From the NCBI RefSeq assembly GCF_038008685.1, contig NZ_JBBOZQ010000001.1, positions 1,674,001 through 1,738,000 on the forward strand: a stretch of DNA of 64,000 bases, written 5' to 3'. Positions 8,536-17,313 of the stretch are shown one piece after another. Below the pieces are notes generated by a model. That model was not told the origin of the DNA. It ran no database searches and saw nothing but the letters and a program-made list of their open reading frames with translations. The position numbers were made by a program, and so were the translations under genes. How positions within the stretch are numbered: position 1 is the stretch's first letter; each line of letters starts with the position of its first letter. This stretch comes from Lysinibacillus sp. FSL W8-0992 (GTDB taxonomy: Bacteria > Bacillota > Bacilli > Bacillales_A > Planococcaceae).

Positions 8536-8557
8536 AAGCCCATCCACATGGGATGGG
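8531..8557 (-). terminator. Intrinsic terminator for the aldo/keto reductase gene
   Basis: CCCATCC-N5-GGATGGG forms a 7-bp stem. On the minus strand it is followed by CTTTTATTTTT, so it ends transcripts of the leftward aldo/keto reductase gene. On the plus strand no U-run follows, so LysR termination here would be weak. Confidence 0.7.
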
Positions 8558-8600
8558 TAGGAAGTATTGTTAGTTAGTTCAAGCTTTATCATGCATAAAC

Positions 8601-9590
8601 TCAACCTGTTTTACTTGGATCGTACTCAACGATACCGTCTAATACTTTATCAATTTGCTGCATTATTTCAGGCTCTAGTTTGACACTAGCAGCTACGGTA
8701 TTCTCTCTTACCTGTTCTGGACTCGATGCCCCGATAATTGCTGATGAAACATTGTGATTTTGTAGCACCCAAGCTACTGAGAGCTGAGCAAGGGAAAGAT
8801 CAATCTGTTGTGCGATAGGTTTTAGGTTTTGGATAGCAGTAAGAACATTGTCATCCATCCAACGTTGTGCAAGTTTATTAAAAAATGGTTTACCAGCTGA
8901 AGAGTTAGCACGGGATTGTGTTGGTACTGGTTGTTGAGGTAAATATTTTCCTGTGAGAACACCTTGTGCTAAAGGCGACCATACTACTTGTCCGAGTCCC
9001 TCACGTTGACAGGTTGGGATTACATCAGTTTCGATAACTCTCCACAGCATTGAATATTGGGGTTGGCTTGCGATAAGAGGGATATTCAATTCACGTGCAA
9101 GTGCTGCACCACGGGTAATTTGTTCTGATGTCCACTCACTTACCCCGATATATAGAACTTTACCTTGTCTTACAAGATCTGCGAAGGCTAACATTGTTTC
9201 TTCAAGGGGAGTAGTTGGGTCAAACCGGTGTGCATAATAGACATCTATATAATCAGTCTGCAACCTACGTAAAGAGGCATTACAATTTTCAAAAATGTGT
9301 TTTCTTGATAAACCTCTATCATTTGGCCCGTTTCCAGTAGGATGGCATACCTTTGTGCAAAGTTCAATGCTCTCGCGTCGTATACCATTTAAAGAACGAC
9401 CCAGTATTTCTTCAGCTTTCGTATCTGAATAAACATCCGCAGTATCAAATGTTGTAATACCAACATCTAGTGCAGCTTTCACACACTCATTTGCAGTATC
9501 TTCATCTACTTTGCCCCCGTGATTTATCCAGTTGCCGTATGCAATCTTGCTTACAGATAATCCACTATTGCCAAGTTTATTAAACTCCAT
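8601..9590 (-). CDS. Aldo/keto reductase (329 aa)
   Basis: A TIM-barrel aldo/keto reductase of the potassium-channel-beta/YhdN-like group. The catalytic tetrad is visible: Asp and Tyr in FDTADVYSD, Lys in ELCTKVCH and His in VYYAHRFD. The C-terminal NADPH-binding GASSPEQVRENTVA is also present. ATG 9590 is chosen because AAAGGAGG lies 7 bases upstream and MEFNKLGNSGLSVSKIAYGN is the standard N terminus; an open frame runs 45 codons further upstream without a second site. It reduces aldehydes or ketones with NADPH. No operon partner is evident. Confidence 0.93.
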   Translation of the reverse strand: MEFNKLGNSGLSVSKIAYGNWINHGGKVDEDTANECVKAALDVGITTFDTADVYSDTKAEEILGRSLNGIRRESIELCTKVCHPTGNGPNDRGLSRKHIFENCNASLRRLQTDYIDVYYAHRFDPTTPLEETMLAFADLVRQGKVLYIGVSEWTSEQITRGAALARELNIPLIASQPQYSMLWRVIETDVIPTCQREGLGQVVWSPLAQGVLTGKYLPQQPVPTQSRANSSAGKPFFNKLAQRWMDDNVLTAIQNLKPIAQQIDLSLAQLSVAWVLQNHNVSSAIIGASSPEQVRENTVAASVKLEPEIMQQIDKVLDGIVEYDPSKTG

Positions 9591-9861
9591 TCCAATTCCT
9601 CCTTTAATAGTGATACCTTCATTATAAAGACCAGATTTTAACATGGATAATATATTTTTACTAAGTGATTTATATAAAATATATATAAGACGATAAGGGC
9701 ATTCTGTGTATTTAGCAGTTTGCAAGGTTGTTGGGAAGCATCACATCGCTTGGACAATGACGGAAGGTAAATAAGGGATTTTATCGGAGGGGCAGATATC
9801 CCAACAATTTCTTAAAATGCCCGTACAACATTATTTAAAAATAGGCTATGTAGTGTAATGC

Positions 9862-10551
9862 TTACAAGTCTAATATATATCCGTAACGTGGGACCGAATT
9901 AATATATTTCCCGTATTTACCTAATTTCTTTCTTAATCTATATACAAGCATATTAATTTCTTCACGTCCTACGTCCGGTTTTTCATTTTTATGTAAAATT
10001 CGTTCAGGCCAAACGGTAATTTTTATTTCATCATAACTTACTGCACAACCTTTATTTTGATGTAACAACCAAAATAGCCCTGTGTCTTTACTTGTAAGAT
10101 AAATTTGAACACCGTCAATAAGTATTTCTCTTCGTTCAATATTAATAGTTAATCCAATAGAATCATCCATATTGTCATTTTGTAATATAGGTAATTCAAG
10201 CGTTTTATCAAGGCTGCTCTTCGAATGATGATGGAAAGTAAGAACCGAAGTGCCTTGAGCTAAACTAATAACATCCCTATCGTGAAGGAAAAAAGGTTTG
10301 TTCTTTTCAATGCTAGTATAATTTATTTCTGTTCCGTGTTTACTCTTAAGATCGATAATATAATAATTTCCACTTTCAACACCAATTAAAGCGTGTTTTC
10401 TTGAAATGTATTGACTAGTAAAAGAAACGTCTGGTATAAAATCTCTCCCCTCACGCCCTAATACAATTTCAGTATTTGTAATAAAAATTCTATTTTGTTT
10501 AGTAAGTGTTTCTCCCTTATTTATTGAAATATAAACATCCTGATTTAACAT
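9862..10551 (-). CDS. FHA domain / winged-helix (OmpR-type) DNA-binding protein (229 aa)
   Basis: Residues ~25-105 form an FHA domain: EIVLGREGRDFIPDVSF, then SRKHALI and DLKSKHGTEIN, with the phosphothreonine-binding Arg, Ser-Arg-x-His and KxGxxxN-like positions. Residues ~130-229 form an OmpR/PhoB-type winged helix (LTSKDTGLFWLLHQNKGCAV, then INMLVYRLRKKLGKYGKYI and PRYGYIL). There is no receiver domain, so input probably comes from a phosphothreonine partner, perhaps a Ser/Thr kinase substrate. AAGGAG lies 7 bases before ATG 10551. It is divergent from the MBL-fold gene at 10755, and three phased repeats in the shared intergenic region suit an OmpR-type DNA-binding domain. The partner kinase is not in this window. 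Confidence 0.88.
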   Translation of the reverse strand: MLNQDVYISINKGETLTKQNRIFITNTEIVLGREGRDFIPDVSFTSQYISRKHALIGVESGNYYIIDLKSKHGTEINYTSIEKNKPFFLHDRDVISLAQGTSVLTFHHHSKSSLDKTLELPILQNDNMDDSIGLTINIERREILIDGVQIYLTSKDTGLFWLLHQNKGCAVSYDEIKITVWPERILHKNEKPDVGREEINMLVYRLRKKLGKYGKYINSVPRYGYILDL

Positions 10552-10672
10552 CTGTATACTCCTTAAGGAACAAATTTAGTTTAAAGTATGCAAAGGGTAT
10601 CTTATCATATGAACTTGAAATGTAAAGAATCGGTTCTTTATCTAGGTAATAGTCATTCTTTTTTCTTGTACT

Positions 10673-10701
10673 GTTAGCGTTTTGTTAGCGTTCTGTTATT
10701 G
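10673..10701 (+). promoter_or_regulatory. Three 11-bp-phased GTTAGC-type direct repeats between the FHA-wHTH and MBL genes
   Basis: GTTAGCGTT occurs at 10673 and 10684, and GTTATTG at 10695, at exactly 11-bp spacing. Such phased direct repeats are typical sites for OmpR/PhoB winged-helix proteins binding head to tail on one face of the helix. They lie about 55-80 bases upstream of the MBL-fold start, in an activator position. The divergent FHA-wHTH protein is the natural candidate to bind them, by inference. Confidence 0.6.
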
Positions 10702-10754
10702 AACAGGGCAATATCTCAATCTAAAATGAACAAGGAAAAGGAGGAGTTAGAAAC

Positions 10755-11594
10755 ATGAAGAAAAAAATAATAAGTTCAAAAAAAGTTTTACTGTGTGTTT
10801 TAAGTTTCGCAGTGATTATTGGATCTTTTTTATTTCCAATAGAAAAATCTAAAACATACGCATCTACCAAAAGTGAGGAAAATGAAGGGATTTTAAAAGG
10901 CAGAAATCAAACTGAAATTAGCAACAAGGATGGTTCAGTTAAATTAACAAAAATCAATAATGAGGTTTGGGTCCACACGACCTATGAAAATATGGATGGC
11001 TATTTAGTGCCAGCAAACGGTCTGCTTATTAACTCATCTAAAGGACTTTATCTTATAGATGCCACGTGGAATGACCAATTAGCAGATGAATTATTAACAT
11101 TGATTGAACAAAATTTCCATAAACGTGTAAAGAAAGCGATTATTACTCATCATAAAATTGACCGTGTTGGCGGTATCCAAGCTTTATTGGATGCTAAAAT
11201 TCCAGTTGAAAGTACATCTTTTATTGCAAAAATGATAAAGGATGAAGGATATCCTCAAATTAAAACTAACTTGGATAGAAACCCTGTATTTAAAGCAGGC
11301 AAAGTTATTATAGAGACATATTATCCAGGTGAAGCTCATACAAGAGATAATATTGTCGTATGGTTACCTCAATATAAAATGTTATTTGGCGATATGATTT
11401 TTGCACTTGAACAGGATAACGTTGGGATAATTGATGAAGCAAATATGAGTGCATGGCCTCATACAATGCAAAACCTTATTAATAAATATCCAGAAGCAAA
11501 GGTAGTTATTCCAGGACATAAGAATTGGGGCGACTTTTCACTTCTTTCTCATACAATAGAAAACTTGAAAAACTATGAATTGGCTAATAAATAA
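10755..11594 (+). CDS. Secreted subclass-B1-like metallo-beta-lactamase-fold protein with altered zinc ligands
   Basis: 279 residues. A Sec signal peptide covers residues ~1-36 (lysine-rich start, hydrophobic core, TYAS). The rest follows B1 metallo-beta-lactamases such as BcII closely: GLLINSSKGLYLIDATW, GEAHTRDNIVVWLP, VVIPGHKNWGD. The zinc positions differ. The B1 motif THxHxDRxGG reads THHKIDRVGG, so the second His (H118 in BBL numbering) is Lys. The Cys221 position (GGC in BcII) reads GDM. H116, D120, H196 and H263 equivalents are kept. Activity against beta-lactams is therefore doubtful. AAGGAGGAG precedes ATG 10755. It is divergent from the FHA-wHTH gene, which probably controls it. 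Confidence 0.88.
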   Translation: MKKKIISSKKVLLCVLSFAVIIGSFLFPIEKSKTYASTKSEENEGILKGRNQTEISNKDGSVKLTKINNEVWVHTTYENMDGYLVPANGLLINSSKGLYLIDATWNDQLADELLTLIEQNFHKRVKKAIITHHKIDRVGGIQALLDAKIPVESTSFIAKMIKDEGYPQIKTNLDRNPVFKAGKVIIETYYPGEAHTRDNIVVWLPQYKMLFGDMIFALEQDNVGIIDEANMSAWPHTMQNLINKYPEAKVVIPGHKNWGDFSLLSHTIENLKNYELANK

Positions 11595-11982
11595 GAAGCG
11601 GAAACAAGTGTGAGACTGTTCATATCGGAAAGAGGCTTAAATAGAGCTTCATGCAATAACTACAAGAAATCAATTTGCTGTAATCATGTATAGAGCGTTA
11701 ATAATATAGTAATTACTATTATGCATTTAAAATATAGAACAAAAATAGAGCCATCTAAATATAGATGGCTCTATGTAATTTATTTGAGCTTTTGAAGAAG
11801 GAGAGTGCTTATAGATTAATTTAAGAGGGAATGATGTGGACGAGGTCTGATGAGACTAGATATAATAGCAGTAACGCTTAAAAATGATTATCATGGGTAT
11901 GCAGTTACTTTTAGGATTCATAATAATATGTCTAGCAATCCAATTAACCCTATACAAACTTACTATTGAAAGGAGTGTAATA
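11595..11982. other. Intergenic region with one strong hairpin, no gene seen
   Basis: Between the MBL-fold and GntR genes I find no supported coding frame. It contains the perfect palindrome TAGTAATTACTA near 11707, the terminator at 11745-11774 and a TATAAT near 11861 that could serve GntR. The first 33 codons of the frame upstream of GntR are read through but have no ribosome binding site. Confidence 0.5.
11745..11774 (+). terminator. 12-bp perfect hairpin, probable terminator downstream of the MBL-fold gene
   Basis: ATAGAGCCATCT and AGATGGCTCTAT form a perfect 12-bp stem with a 6-base loop. The downstream side is only moderately U-rich (GTAATTTATTTG); the minus strand has ATTTTTG after the stem. 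It may work in both directions. Confidence 0.6.
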
Positions 11983-12705
11983 ATGATTAACTCAAATAAT
12001 CCAATACCTCTCCATATACAGTTAAGAAAAATGGTCGAAAAGAAAATTAATCAAGGTATATATATAAGTAAAATACCAAGCGAACGTGAATTAATGGAAG
12101 AATATAATGTTAGTAGAAGTACAGTAAGAGAAGCCATTTCACAATTAGTAATAGATGGTATTGTGGAGAAAAGACATGGTAAAGGTACATATATTACTAG
12201 AAAACCCGTTCATTACTGGTTGGGTAATCTAATTAGTACGACTAAAAGTATTGAGAATATGGGGATGAAGCCGGGGACGAAGTTAATTAAACATGGGATT
12301 ATTACGGTTTCTGATGAAGTAAAAGAAGCGATCAATTTAGCTGAAGCATATTTGATTAAACGGGTACGTTATGCAGATGATATGCCAATAGCCATTGAGA
12401 CACAATACTATCCAATAGAAATTGGTGAAAAGCTTTCTAAACTGGATATTAAAAGTGGTACGTTATATGACTTGTTAGAGGATGAAATGAATATACAATT
12501 GCATGATGCGGATGAGGTGATTACGAGTAAGCCTATTTCTAAAGAGGATTGTAAATTGCTTAATATTAAAGAAAACAGTAATTCACTCCACCTGAATCGC
12601 TTTGTTTATGATATTAATGGCGATCTCATTGAATATTGTATTGCGGATTATAATCCAGGTATGTATGCTTTTCATTTCAAATCTCAACGTTTAAAAAAGC
12701 AGTAA
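11983..12705 (+). CDS. GntR family regulator, HutC/UTRA type (240 aa)
   Basis: The winged helix is at residues ~5-70 (IPLHIQLRKMVEKKINQGIY, then PSERELMEEYNVSRSTVREA). The UTRA ligand-binding domain follows at ~85-235 (KRVRYADDMPIAIETQYYPI, LHLNRFVYDINGDLIEYCIA). ATG 11983 is chosen because AAAGGAG lies 7 bases upstream. It converges on the leftward amidohydrolase/transporter operon. UTRA-type GntR proteins bind GT-N4-AC-type palindromes. GTACGTAC occurs in the leader of both copies of that operon (17314 and 19712), which makes this protein their likely regulator, by inference. The ligand would be a substrate of the amidohydrolase or transporters. Confidence 0.9.
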   Translation: MINSNNPIPLHIQLRKMVEKKINQGIYISKIPSERELMEEYNVSRSTVREAISQLVIDGIVEKRHGKGTYITRKPVHYWLGNLISTTKSIENMGMKPGTKLIKHGIITVSDEVKEAINLAEAYLIKRVRYADDMPIAIETQYYPIEIGEKLSKLDIKSGTLYDLLEDEMNIQLHDADEVITSKPISKEDCKLLNIKENSNSLHLNRFVYDINGDLIEYCIADYNPGMYAFHFKSQRLKKQ

Positions 12706-12773
12706 CAATGGATAATGAACTTGAACTTAAATGTTCAAAATGAGACAGATTTTTTTATTAAGTAGGCGTTACT

Positions 12774-12830
12774 AGTTGATTGGAGTGGAAGCCGTGCCTG
12801 CGGAAAGGGAGCTTCTTGAATGGAAATCAA
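12774..12830 (-). repeat. Internally deleted remnant of the GC-rich hairpin repeat, inverted
   Basis: GTTGATTGGAGTGGAAG...CCTGCGGAAAGGGAG...GGAAATCAAC is the reverse complement of both ends of the GC-rich repeat seen at 22.4 kb, with the middle missing. A more decayed sister lies at 17563-17608, at the matching place behind the duplicated amidohydrolase. Confidence 0.65.
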
Positions 12831-12885
12831 CTTTTAAAAAAGGTAAGTTTACAGGCCCATAACAGATGCTTTTGTTTGGCAACAG

Positions 12886-12961
12886 AAAACTACTGACAAA
12901 TGGGGAGTCAGTAGTTTTTTAATAATATATAAATAGTTACTATTGGGGAATAGTAATTATT
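12886..12961. terminator. Double-hairpin terminator between GntR and amidohydrolase genes
   Basis: AAAACTACTGAC-N9-GTCAGTAGTTTT (12886-12919) is followed by further Ts on the plus strand and has a shorter U-run on the minus strand, so it can end both convergent transcripts. A second hairpin, AATAGTTACTATT-GGGG-AATAGTAATTATT (12932-12961), abuts the amidohydrolase stop. Both hairpins recur at 17665-17742. Confidence 0.8.
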
Positions 12962-12962
12962 T

Positions 12963-14636
12963 TCACTTTGAAAAAGCTAATTCTTTACTTTCAAATACAA
13001 ATTCACCATTAATAATCGTAGCTAAAATAGTGATATCTTTAATCGTCATCGGATCAACGTCTGTAGGGTCGTTATCTAAAATTGCAAAATCAGCTAATTT
13101 CCCTATTTCAATACTGCCTAAATCCTGTTCGTCGAAATTCAATTGGGCACCGTAAATTGTCATAGATTTTAACGCACCTTCAACATCTATTTTTTGTCCT
13201 TCACCTAGTACATGCCCGTCTCTCGTCATGCGATTAACTGCGGCCCATATTGAAAAGAGTGGAGAAATAGGCGTAATAGGACAATCTGAATGTAACGTAT
13301 ACAACAAACCTAAATCATCAGCTTCTTTGAGTGGGTTCATTCTCTCTGCTCTTTCAGGCCCTAAAAAGATATTTTTATGGCGATCGCCCCAGTAATAAAC
13401 ATGATTAATGAAGAATGAAGCAGCGATATTGTAGTCTTTCATTAATTTTAAATCTTCAGGTGTAGCAGTTTGAACATGTTCAATTCGATGACGATGATCA
13501 CTGCTTGGAGAAGTATCAAGTGCATATTGATATGACTCAAGGATAGAGCCTATGGAACGGTCTCCATTGCCGTGTGTCGCTATTCTAAAGCCTCGATTAT
13601 GGAAATCTAATACGTAATTGTTCAAAATATGTTGTGGGAAAATTAGGTCCCCGTATAAATTCGGATCATTATAATATGGCTGACGTAATGCGCCTGTAAG
13701 CCCCTGAATCGAACCATCTTGGAATAGTTTTGCGCTATCTAATTTGGCCATGCCATTAGAATCCTCTAAAATTTTCTCATTAAGTTGAGTCGCATTATAC
13801 TTTTCAAAAATGCCACCTTCCAATAACAAATCATTCATAATCATTAATCGCATTCTCATTGGATGTGCTTTTTCTTTCAAAGCTTCAATATGGATATCGT
13901 ATTCGATTGGACCTAATGTTAATCCAACCCCTGCATCTGTATTCGTTGTGATTCCTTGTGCTAAATAATCTTGTGAAGCTATTCGAATTAACTCAATTAC
14001 TTCTTCGTTCGATGGAGTAGGTATACTATTGAAAACTAAGTCCATGGCAGCTGGCTCATATAAAACACCATTTAAATTATTGAATTCATCTCGACCAAAA
14101 TGACCTCCAGCTGGGTCTTGAATAGAAGCATCTAACTCAGCGATTTCCAGTGCTTTTGAGTTTGCAACTGCCAGATGATTTGAAATATGGCGGATAAATA
14201 TAGGTCGATCCGTACTTACTTTATCTAAGTCTTCTTTTGTAGGGTGCCTATTTTCTATTAGCATTGTATCATCATAGCCAAAGCCTAAAATCCAACTGCT
14301 GTCAGCTCGTTTATTATGGAACTCCATTAACTTATAGATGATATCGGTAATACTTTTATTATTTGTAGGGGAACAATCTACTTGAGACTTGTTTAGCGCA
14401 TATATTAATAGATGGTTATGTGTGTCGATGAAACCAGGGATTAACGTTGCGCCATTTAAATCTACTTCATTCATGTCTTGTTTAAAAATTAATGAATCTT
14501 TAATTTGATTAAATTCATCTTTAGACCATATTCCTACGATTCTTCCTTCAAAAGAAGCTACAACATTAGCACGTGTACTATGAGCATCTAAAGTAATAAT
14601 ATTTGCATTTTTAATAAGTAAATCAACTTTTAACAT
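12963..14636 (-). CDS. YtcJ-like amidohydrolase, copy A (557 aa)
   Basis: VDLLIKNANIITLDAHSTRA is the start typical of YtcJ-like amidohydrolases. The metal motif GFIDTHNHLLIYAL lies near residue 68, RIEHVQTATPEDL near 385, HSDCPITPISPLFSIWAAVN near 450, and the closing GSIEIGKLADFAILDNDPTDV near the end. AGGAGG lies 8 bases upstream of ATG 14636 and contains the stop codon (TAG) of the preceding AEC transporter gene, so translation is coupled. It is the last gene of a leftward operon with an SSS and an AEC transporter, so it probably hydrolyses an imported amide or cyclic compound. A close paralogue is at 17738. Confidence 0.92.
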   Translation of the reverse strand: MLKVDLLIKNANIITLDAHSTRANVVASFEGRIVGIWSKDEFNQIKDSLIFKQDMNEVDLNGATLIPGFIDTHNHLLIYALNKSQVDCSPTNNKSITDIIYKLMEFHNKRADSSWILGFGYDDTMLIENRHPTKEDLDKVSTDRPIFIRHISNHLAVANSKALEIAELDASIQDPAGGHFGRDEFNNLNGVLYEPAAMDLVFNSIPTPSNEEVIELIRIASQDYLAQGITTNTDAGVGLTLGPIEYDIHIEALKEKAHPMRMRLMIMNDLLLEGGIFEKYNATQLNEKILEDSNGMAKLDSAKLFQDGSIQGLTGALRQPYYNDPNLYGDLIFPQHILNNYVLDFHNRGFRIATHGNGDRSIGSILESYQYALDTSPSSDHRHRIEHVQTATPEDLKLMKDYNIAASFFINHVYYWGDRHKNIFLGPERAERMNPLKEADDLGLLYTLHSDCPITPISPLFSIWAAVNRMTRDGHVLGEGQKIDVEGALKSMTIYGAQLNFDEQDLGSIEIGKLADFAILDNDPTDVDPMTIKDITILATIINGEFVFESKELAFSK

Positions 14637-14648
14637 TTTATTGACCTC

Positions 14649-15590
14649 CTAAAAGTAATTTAATTTAACCAATATTAATAGAAGTAACGGTATCGATAAC
14701 AAAGAAAATATTGTTGATATAACAGTAACAATAGCGCCTAATTTATCATTCGCATTATATTTGCTAAATAAAATAGAAGACAATGTCAGAGCAGGCATTG
14801 TAGCTTGAATTAATAAGGTTTGTGCAATAACTTGATCGACAGTAATAAAACTTATAATGATGAACACTACAGCCGGCAAACCAAGGAGTTTAACCAATGT
14901 AGGAATGATTGATTTACTTTTAAGTGCTGTAAATTGAGCTTTGTTTACAGACATTATTAGTATTCCGATATAAAACATGGCAAGTGGTGATGCAAGTGCA
15001 GCTAATTGGTTTGTTAATGTAATAAAAATAACGGGAGGACGATAATTAACAAAAGCAAAGAATAAGCCACATACAATTGCAATGGTTGGAATATTGATCA
15101 TCGATTTCAACGTGCTAAATGAAAATTTCATCGATTTTTGTAGCAGCATAACGCCAACAGTCCATATTACTAAGTCCACACCTGCATCAAAAATTGCAGC
15201 ATATAAAGCACCTTTAGGACCTAAAATCGCGGCACATAATGGTATCCCGATGAAACCTGTATTGCCAAGGCCTGAGAGAAGGGCAATTTCAGGTTTAATC
15301 GAACTGTCCTTATCAAAAATAGTAATCAATAGCCATCCTAGTAAAATGCCAATTAAACATATAATAATTGATAGTCCAAATACCATTCCGATATTTTTAA
15401 GAATAGAAGGACTAATATCTACCTTAAATATGCTCGACAAAATAATACAGGGCATCGCTACATTCACGATAATAAGCGTATAGGTTTTACGAGTACTATC
15501 ATTAATAGGTGTAATGCGAGCGAGTAATACACCTATTAAAATCATAAACCCTATTAATAAAATTGATTCAAAAACAACAGAATACTCCAT
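14649..15590 (-). CDS. AEC (auxin efflux carrier) family transporter (313 aa)
   Basis: About ten hydrophobic segments. The N-terminal VFESILLIGFMILIGVLLAR and NVAMPCIILSSIFK are characteristic of AEC/MdcF-type permeases, as is the GNTGFIGIPLCAAILG segment near residue 110. ATG 15590 is preferred because AGGAAG sits 8 bases upstream; a GTG three codons earlier is too close to that site. Its stop codon lies within the ribosome binding site of the amidohydrolase. Members export or import organic acids. A fragment of a second copy survives at 19416-19700. Confidence 0.9.
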   Translation of the reverse strand: MEYSVVFESILLIGFMILIGVLLARITPINDSTRKTYTLIIVNVAMPCIILSSIFKVDISPSILKNIGMVFGLSIIICLIGILLGWLLITIFDKDSSIKPEIALLSGLGNTGFIGIPLCAAILGPKGALYAAIFDAGVDLVIWTVGVMLLQKSMKFSFSTLKSMINIPTIAIVCGLFFAFVNYRPPVIFITLTNQLAALASPLAMFYIGILIMSVNKAQFTALKSKSIIPTLVKLLGLPAVVFIIISFITVDQVIAQTLLIQATMPALTLSSILFSKYNANDKLGAIVTVISTIFSLLSIPLLLLILVKLNYF

Positions 15591-15622
15591 TTCATGCACT
15601 TCCTAAAACAATCATTATTAAA

Positions 15623-17041
15623 CTATTTTTCCATGCGCACAGATACTATCGGCGTGAGCAGCTGTTTATTTTTAGATGTCAGTAGACTCACGATAATCAA
15701 GACAGGGAAGTTGAAACATAATGCAATAAGCCCGGTATTGATTGCAAATATACTAATACCTGCAAATTGGAAGGATAAGGCGATTGCCGTACCAGTTAGA
15801 ATACCTGCACCTACTCCTATAGCTGTAGCTCTTTTCCAAAAAATAATTGAAAGAATACCAGGTAATATTTGACCGAAGCCAAAATAAGCTGTGTTGATTA
15901 GATTGAGCATTAAGCTTGGAAGTGAAACAGTTAACAACATTGAAATTAATAAATAAACAACAACAACGACTTGTGACCATTTGCGTTGTTTATTTTCTGG
16001 AATACTTGTCACAATGTTACGAGTAAAAATACCACCGACTACTAAAGATATAACGGCTAGTACTAACAGCCCTGAAAGTGCGGCTCCAGCAGCTACTAAT
16101 CCAACTACCCATGAAGGTAATAATTCAATTGATGTTGCAATAAATGCATGGTTAGGATTATCGATGTTCGGCAAAGCAATTAAAGCAAAATATGCCGCAG
16201 CAATTAAGAATGGATACATAAGCATATACAGTGGCATAAATCTTTGGGCGCGTTTAATTGTCCCTTCTGATTTACTAGTGAACAATACATTTATAATAAA
16301 TGGGAAACAATAGAAAGCTACTGCTTGGAAAATAATTGTCGTTATTGAAAATGTGACTTGTTCTGTCGAACCAAATGACACTGAAGCACCGTGTTCCTTT
16401 GCAGTAGTAAATAGATTTTTTACACCATCGAGTTTTGAAAATGCTGCCCACCCTACGATAATGATGGCTGCGAATAGCAGAATGTCTTTTAAAATCGAAA
16501 TAACAGCAGGTGCTTTAACTCCAGAAATCGCAACATAAACATATGCGATTGTTCCAGCAATGAATACAGCAATAATAGGTGGGAAATCGAAGCCTAAAGC
16601 ATTTAAGGCTACTATAAGCCCTTCAAATTGTAACTGTCCCCAAGGAATGAGGAAAAGTAAACAAGTACATGCCACTAGTAACTCTAAAGGTCTGCTAGAA
16701 AAGTGGCTTTTGAACAAATCAGGAGCGGTCATCGCATTGTAGTGTTTACCAGCCCGCCAAATAAGAGGAGAAAGGAAGTAACCAACTGGATATGCTAAAA
16801 GAATGTATCCTAGAAACCATATTCCATAGCTAGCCCCTTTTGCGTATATACCTCCAGGAAACCCAATTATTGTTCCAATACTATAAACTTCGCCGATAGC
16901 GAGAAAGAATAAGATAAATCCGTTAAAAGATCTGCCACCAACTAAATAATCTGCTACATTGTCTTTTTTTGATTTTCCTTTTGAAAGAACTGCTAGAATT
17001 AGAGAAAAAATAAGAACACTAATGAAGATTGTAACTGCCAT
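15623..17041 (-). CDS. Sodium:solute symporter (SSS) family protein (472 aa)
   Basis: About thirteen membrane segments. ADYLVGGRSFNGFILFFLAI and GEVYSIGTIIGFPGGIYAKG are the SSS N-terminal signature, and ISGVKAPAVISILKDILLFA is the SSS segment after TM5. AAGGTGGG precedes ATG 17041. It follows a DUF3311-like small membrane protein, a standard partnership for this transporter family, and precedes AEC and amidohydrolase genes. It probably imports a carboxylate, pantothenate-like or amide substrate with sodium; the substrate is not readable. There is no counterpart in the second, decayed operon copy. Confidence 0.93.
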   Translation of the reverse strand: MAVTIFISVLIFSLILAVLSKGKSKKDNVADYLVGGRSFNGFILFFLAIGEVYSIGTIIGFPGGIYAKGASYGIWFLGYILLAYPVGYFLSPLIWRAGKHYNAMTAPDLFKSHFSSRPLELLVACTCLLFLIPWGQLQFEGLIVALNALGFDFPPIIAVFIAGTIAYVYVAISGVKAPAVISILKDILLFAAIIIVGWAAFSKLDGVKNLFTTAKEHGASVSFGSTEQVTFSITTIIFQAVAFYCFPFIINVLFTSKSEGTIKRAQRFMPLYMLMYPFLIAAAYFALIALPNIDNPNHAFIATSIELLPSWVVGLVAAGAALSGLLVLAVISLVVGGIFTRNIVTSIPENKQRKWSQVVVVVYLLISMLLTVSLPSLMLNLINTAYFGFGQILPGILSIIFWKRATAIGVGAGILTGTAIALSFQFAGISIFAINTGLIALCFNFPVLIIVSLLTSKNKQLLTPIVSVRMEK

Positions 17042-17060
17042 TATCTATCCCACCTTGTAA

Positions 17061-17267
17061 TTAATCATAATTTTTTTTATCGAAGAAAAACCAAGAACAA
17101 GAAATACAAATAGATGTCAGTATGAACCACAGGAACATCCAAAAATAAAGAATTGGAAAACCTAAAATAAAATGTTCAGAGTAACGAAAATAAATTAACC
17201 CACCAATGACACTAGCAACAGGTAGAACAAGACCAATTAAGACATTAAAAAAAGTTTTTCGGGACAT
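17061..17267 (-). CDS. DUF3311-like small membrane protein (68 aa)
   Basis: Two hydrophobic segments (residues ~8-25 and ~36-58) flank the short motif ILGFPILYFWMFLWFILTS, which matches the PxFYxxxxxW pattern of DUF3311 proteins found directly upstream of SSS symporters. It starts at ATG 17267 behind AAAGGAG and is 19 bases from the symporter. A role as symporter accessory subunit is inferred from context only. Confidence 0.8.
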   Translation of the reverse strand: MSRKTFFNVLIGLVLPVASVIGGLIYFRYSEHFILGFPILYFWMFLWFILTSICISCSWFFFDKKNYD

Positions 17268-17313
17268 AGAATAACTCCTTTCTAAATAGCAAATAAATTT
17301 AACTTATCATGAC

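Noticed and set aside
9726..9861. Possible gene remnant between the aldo/keto reductase and FHA genes
   Set aside because: The 136 bases contain no frame or motif that I can match to anything; left as spacer.
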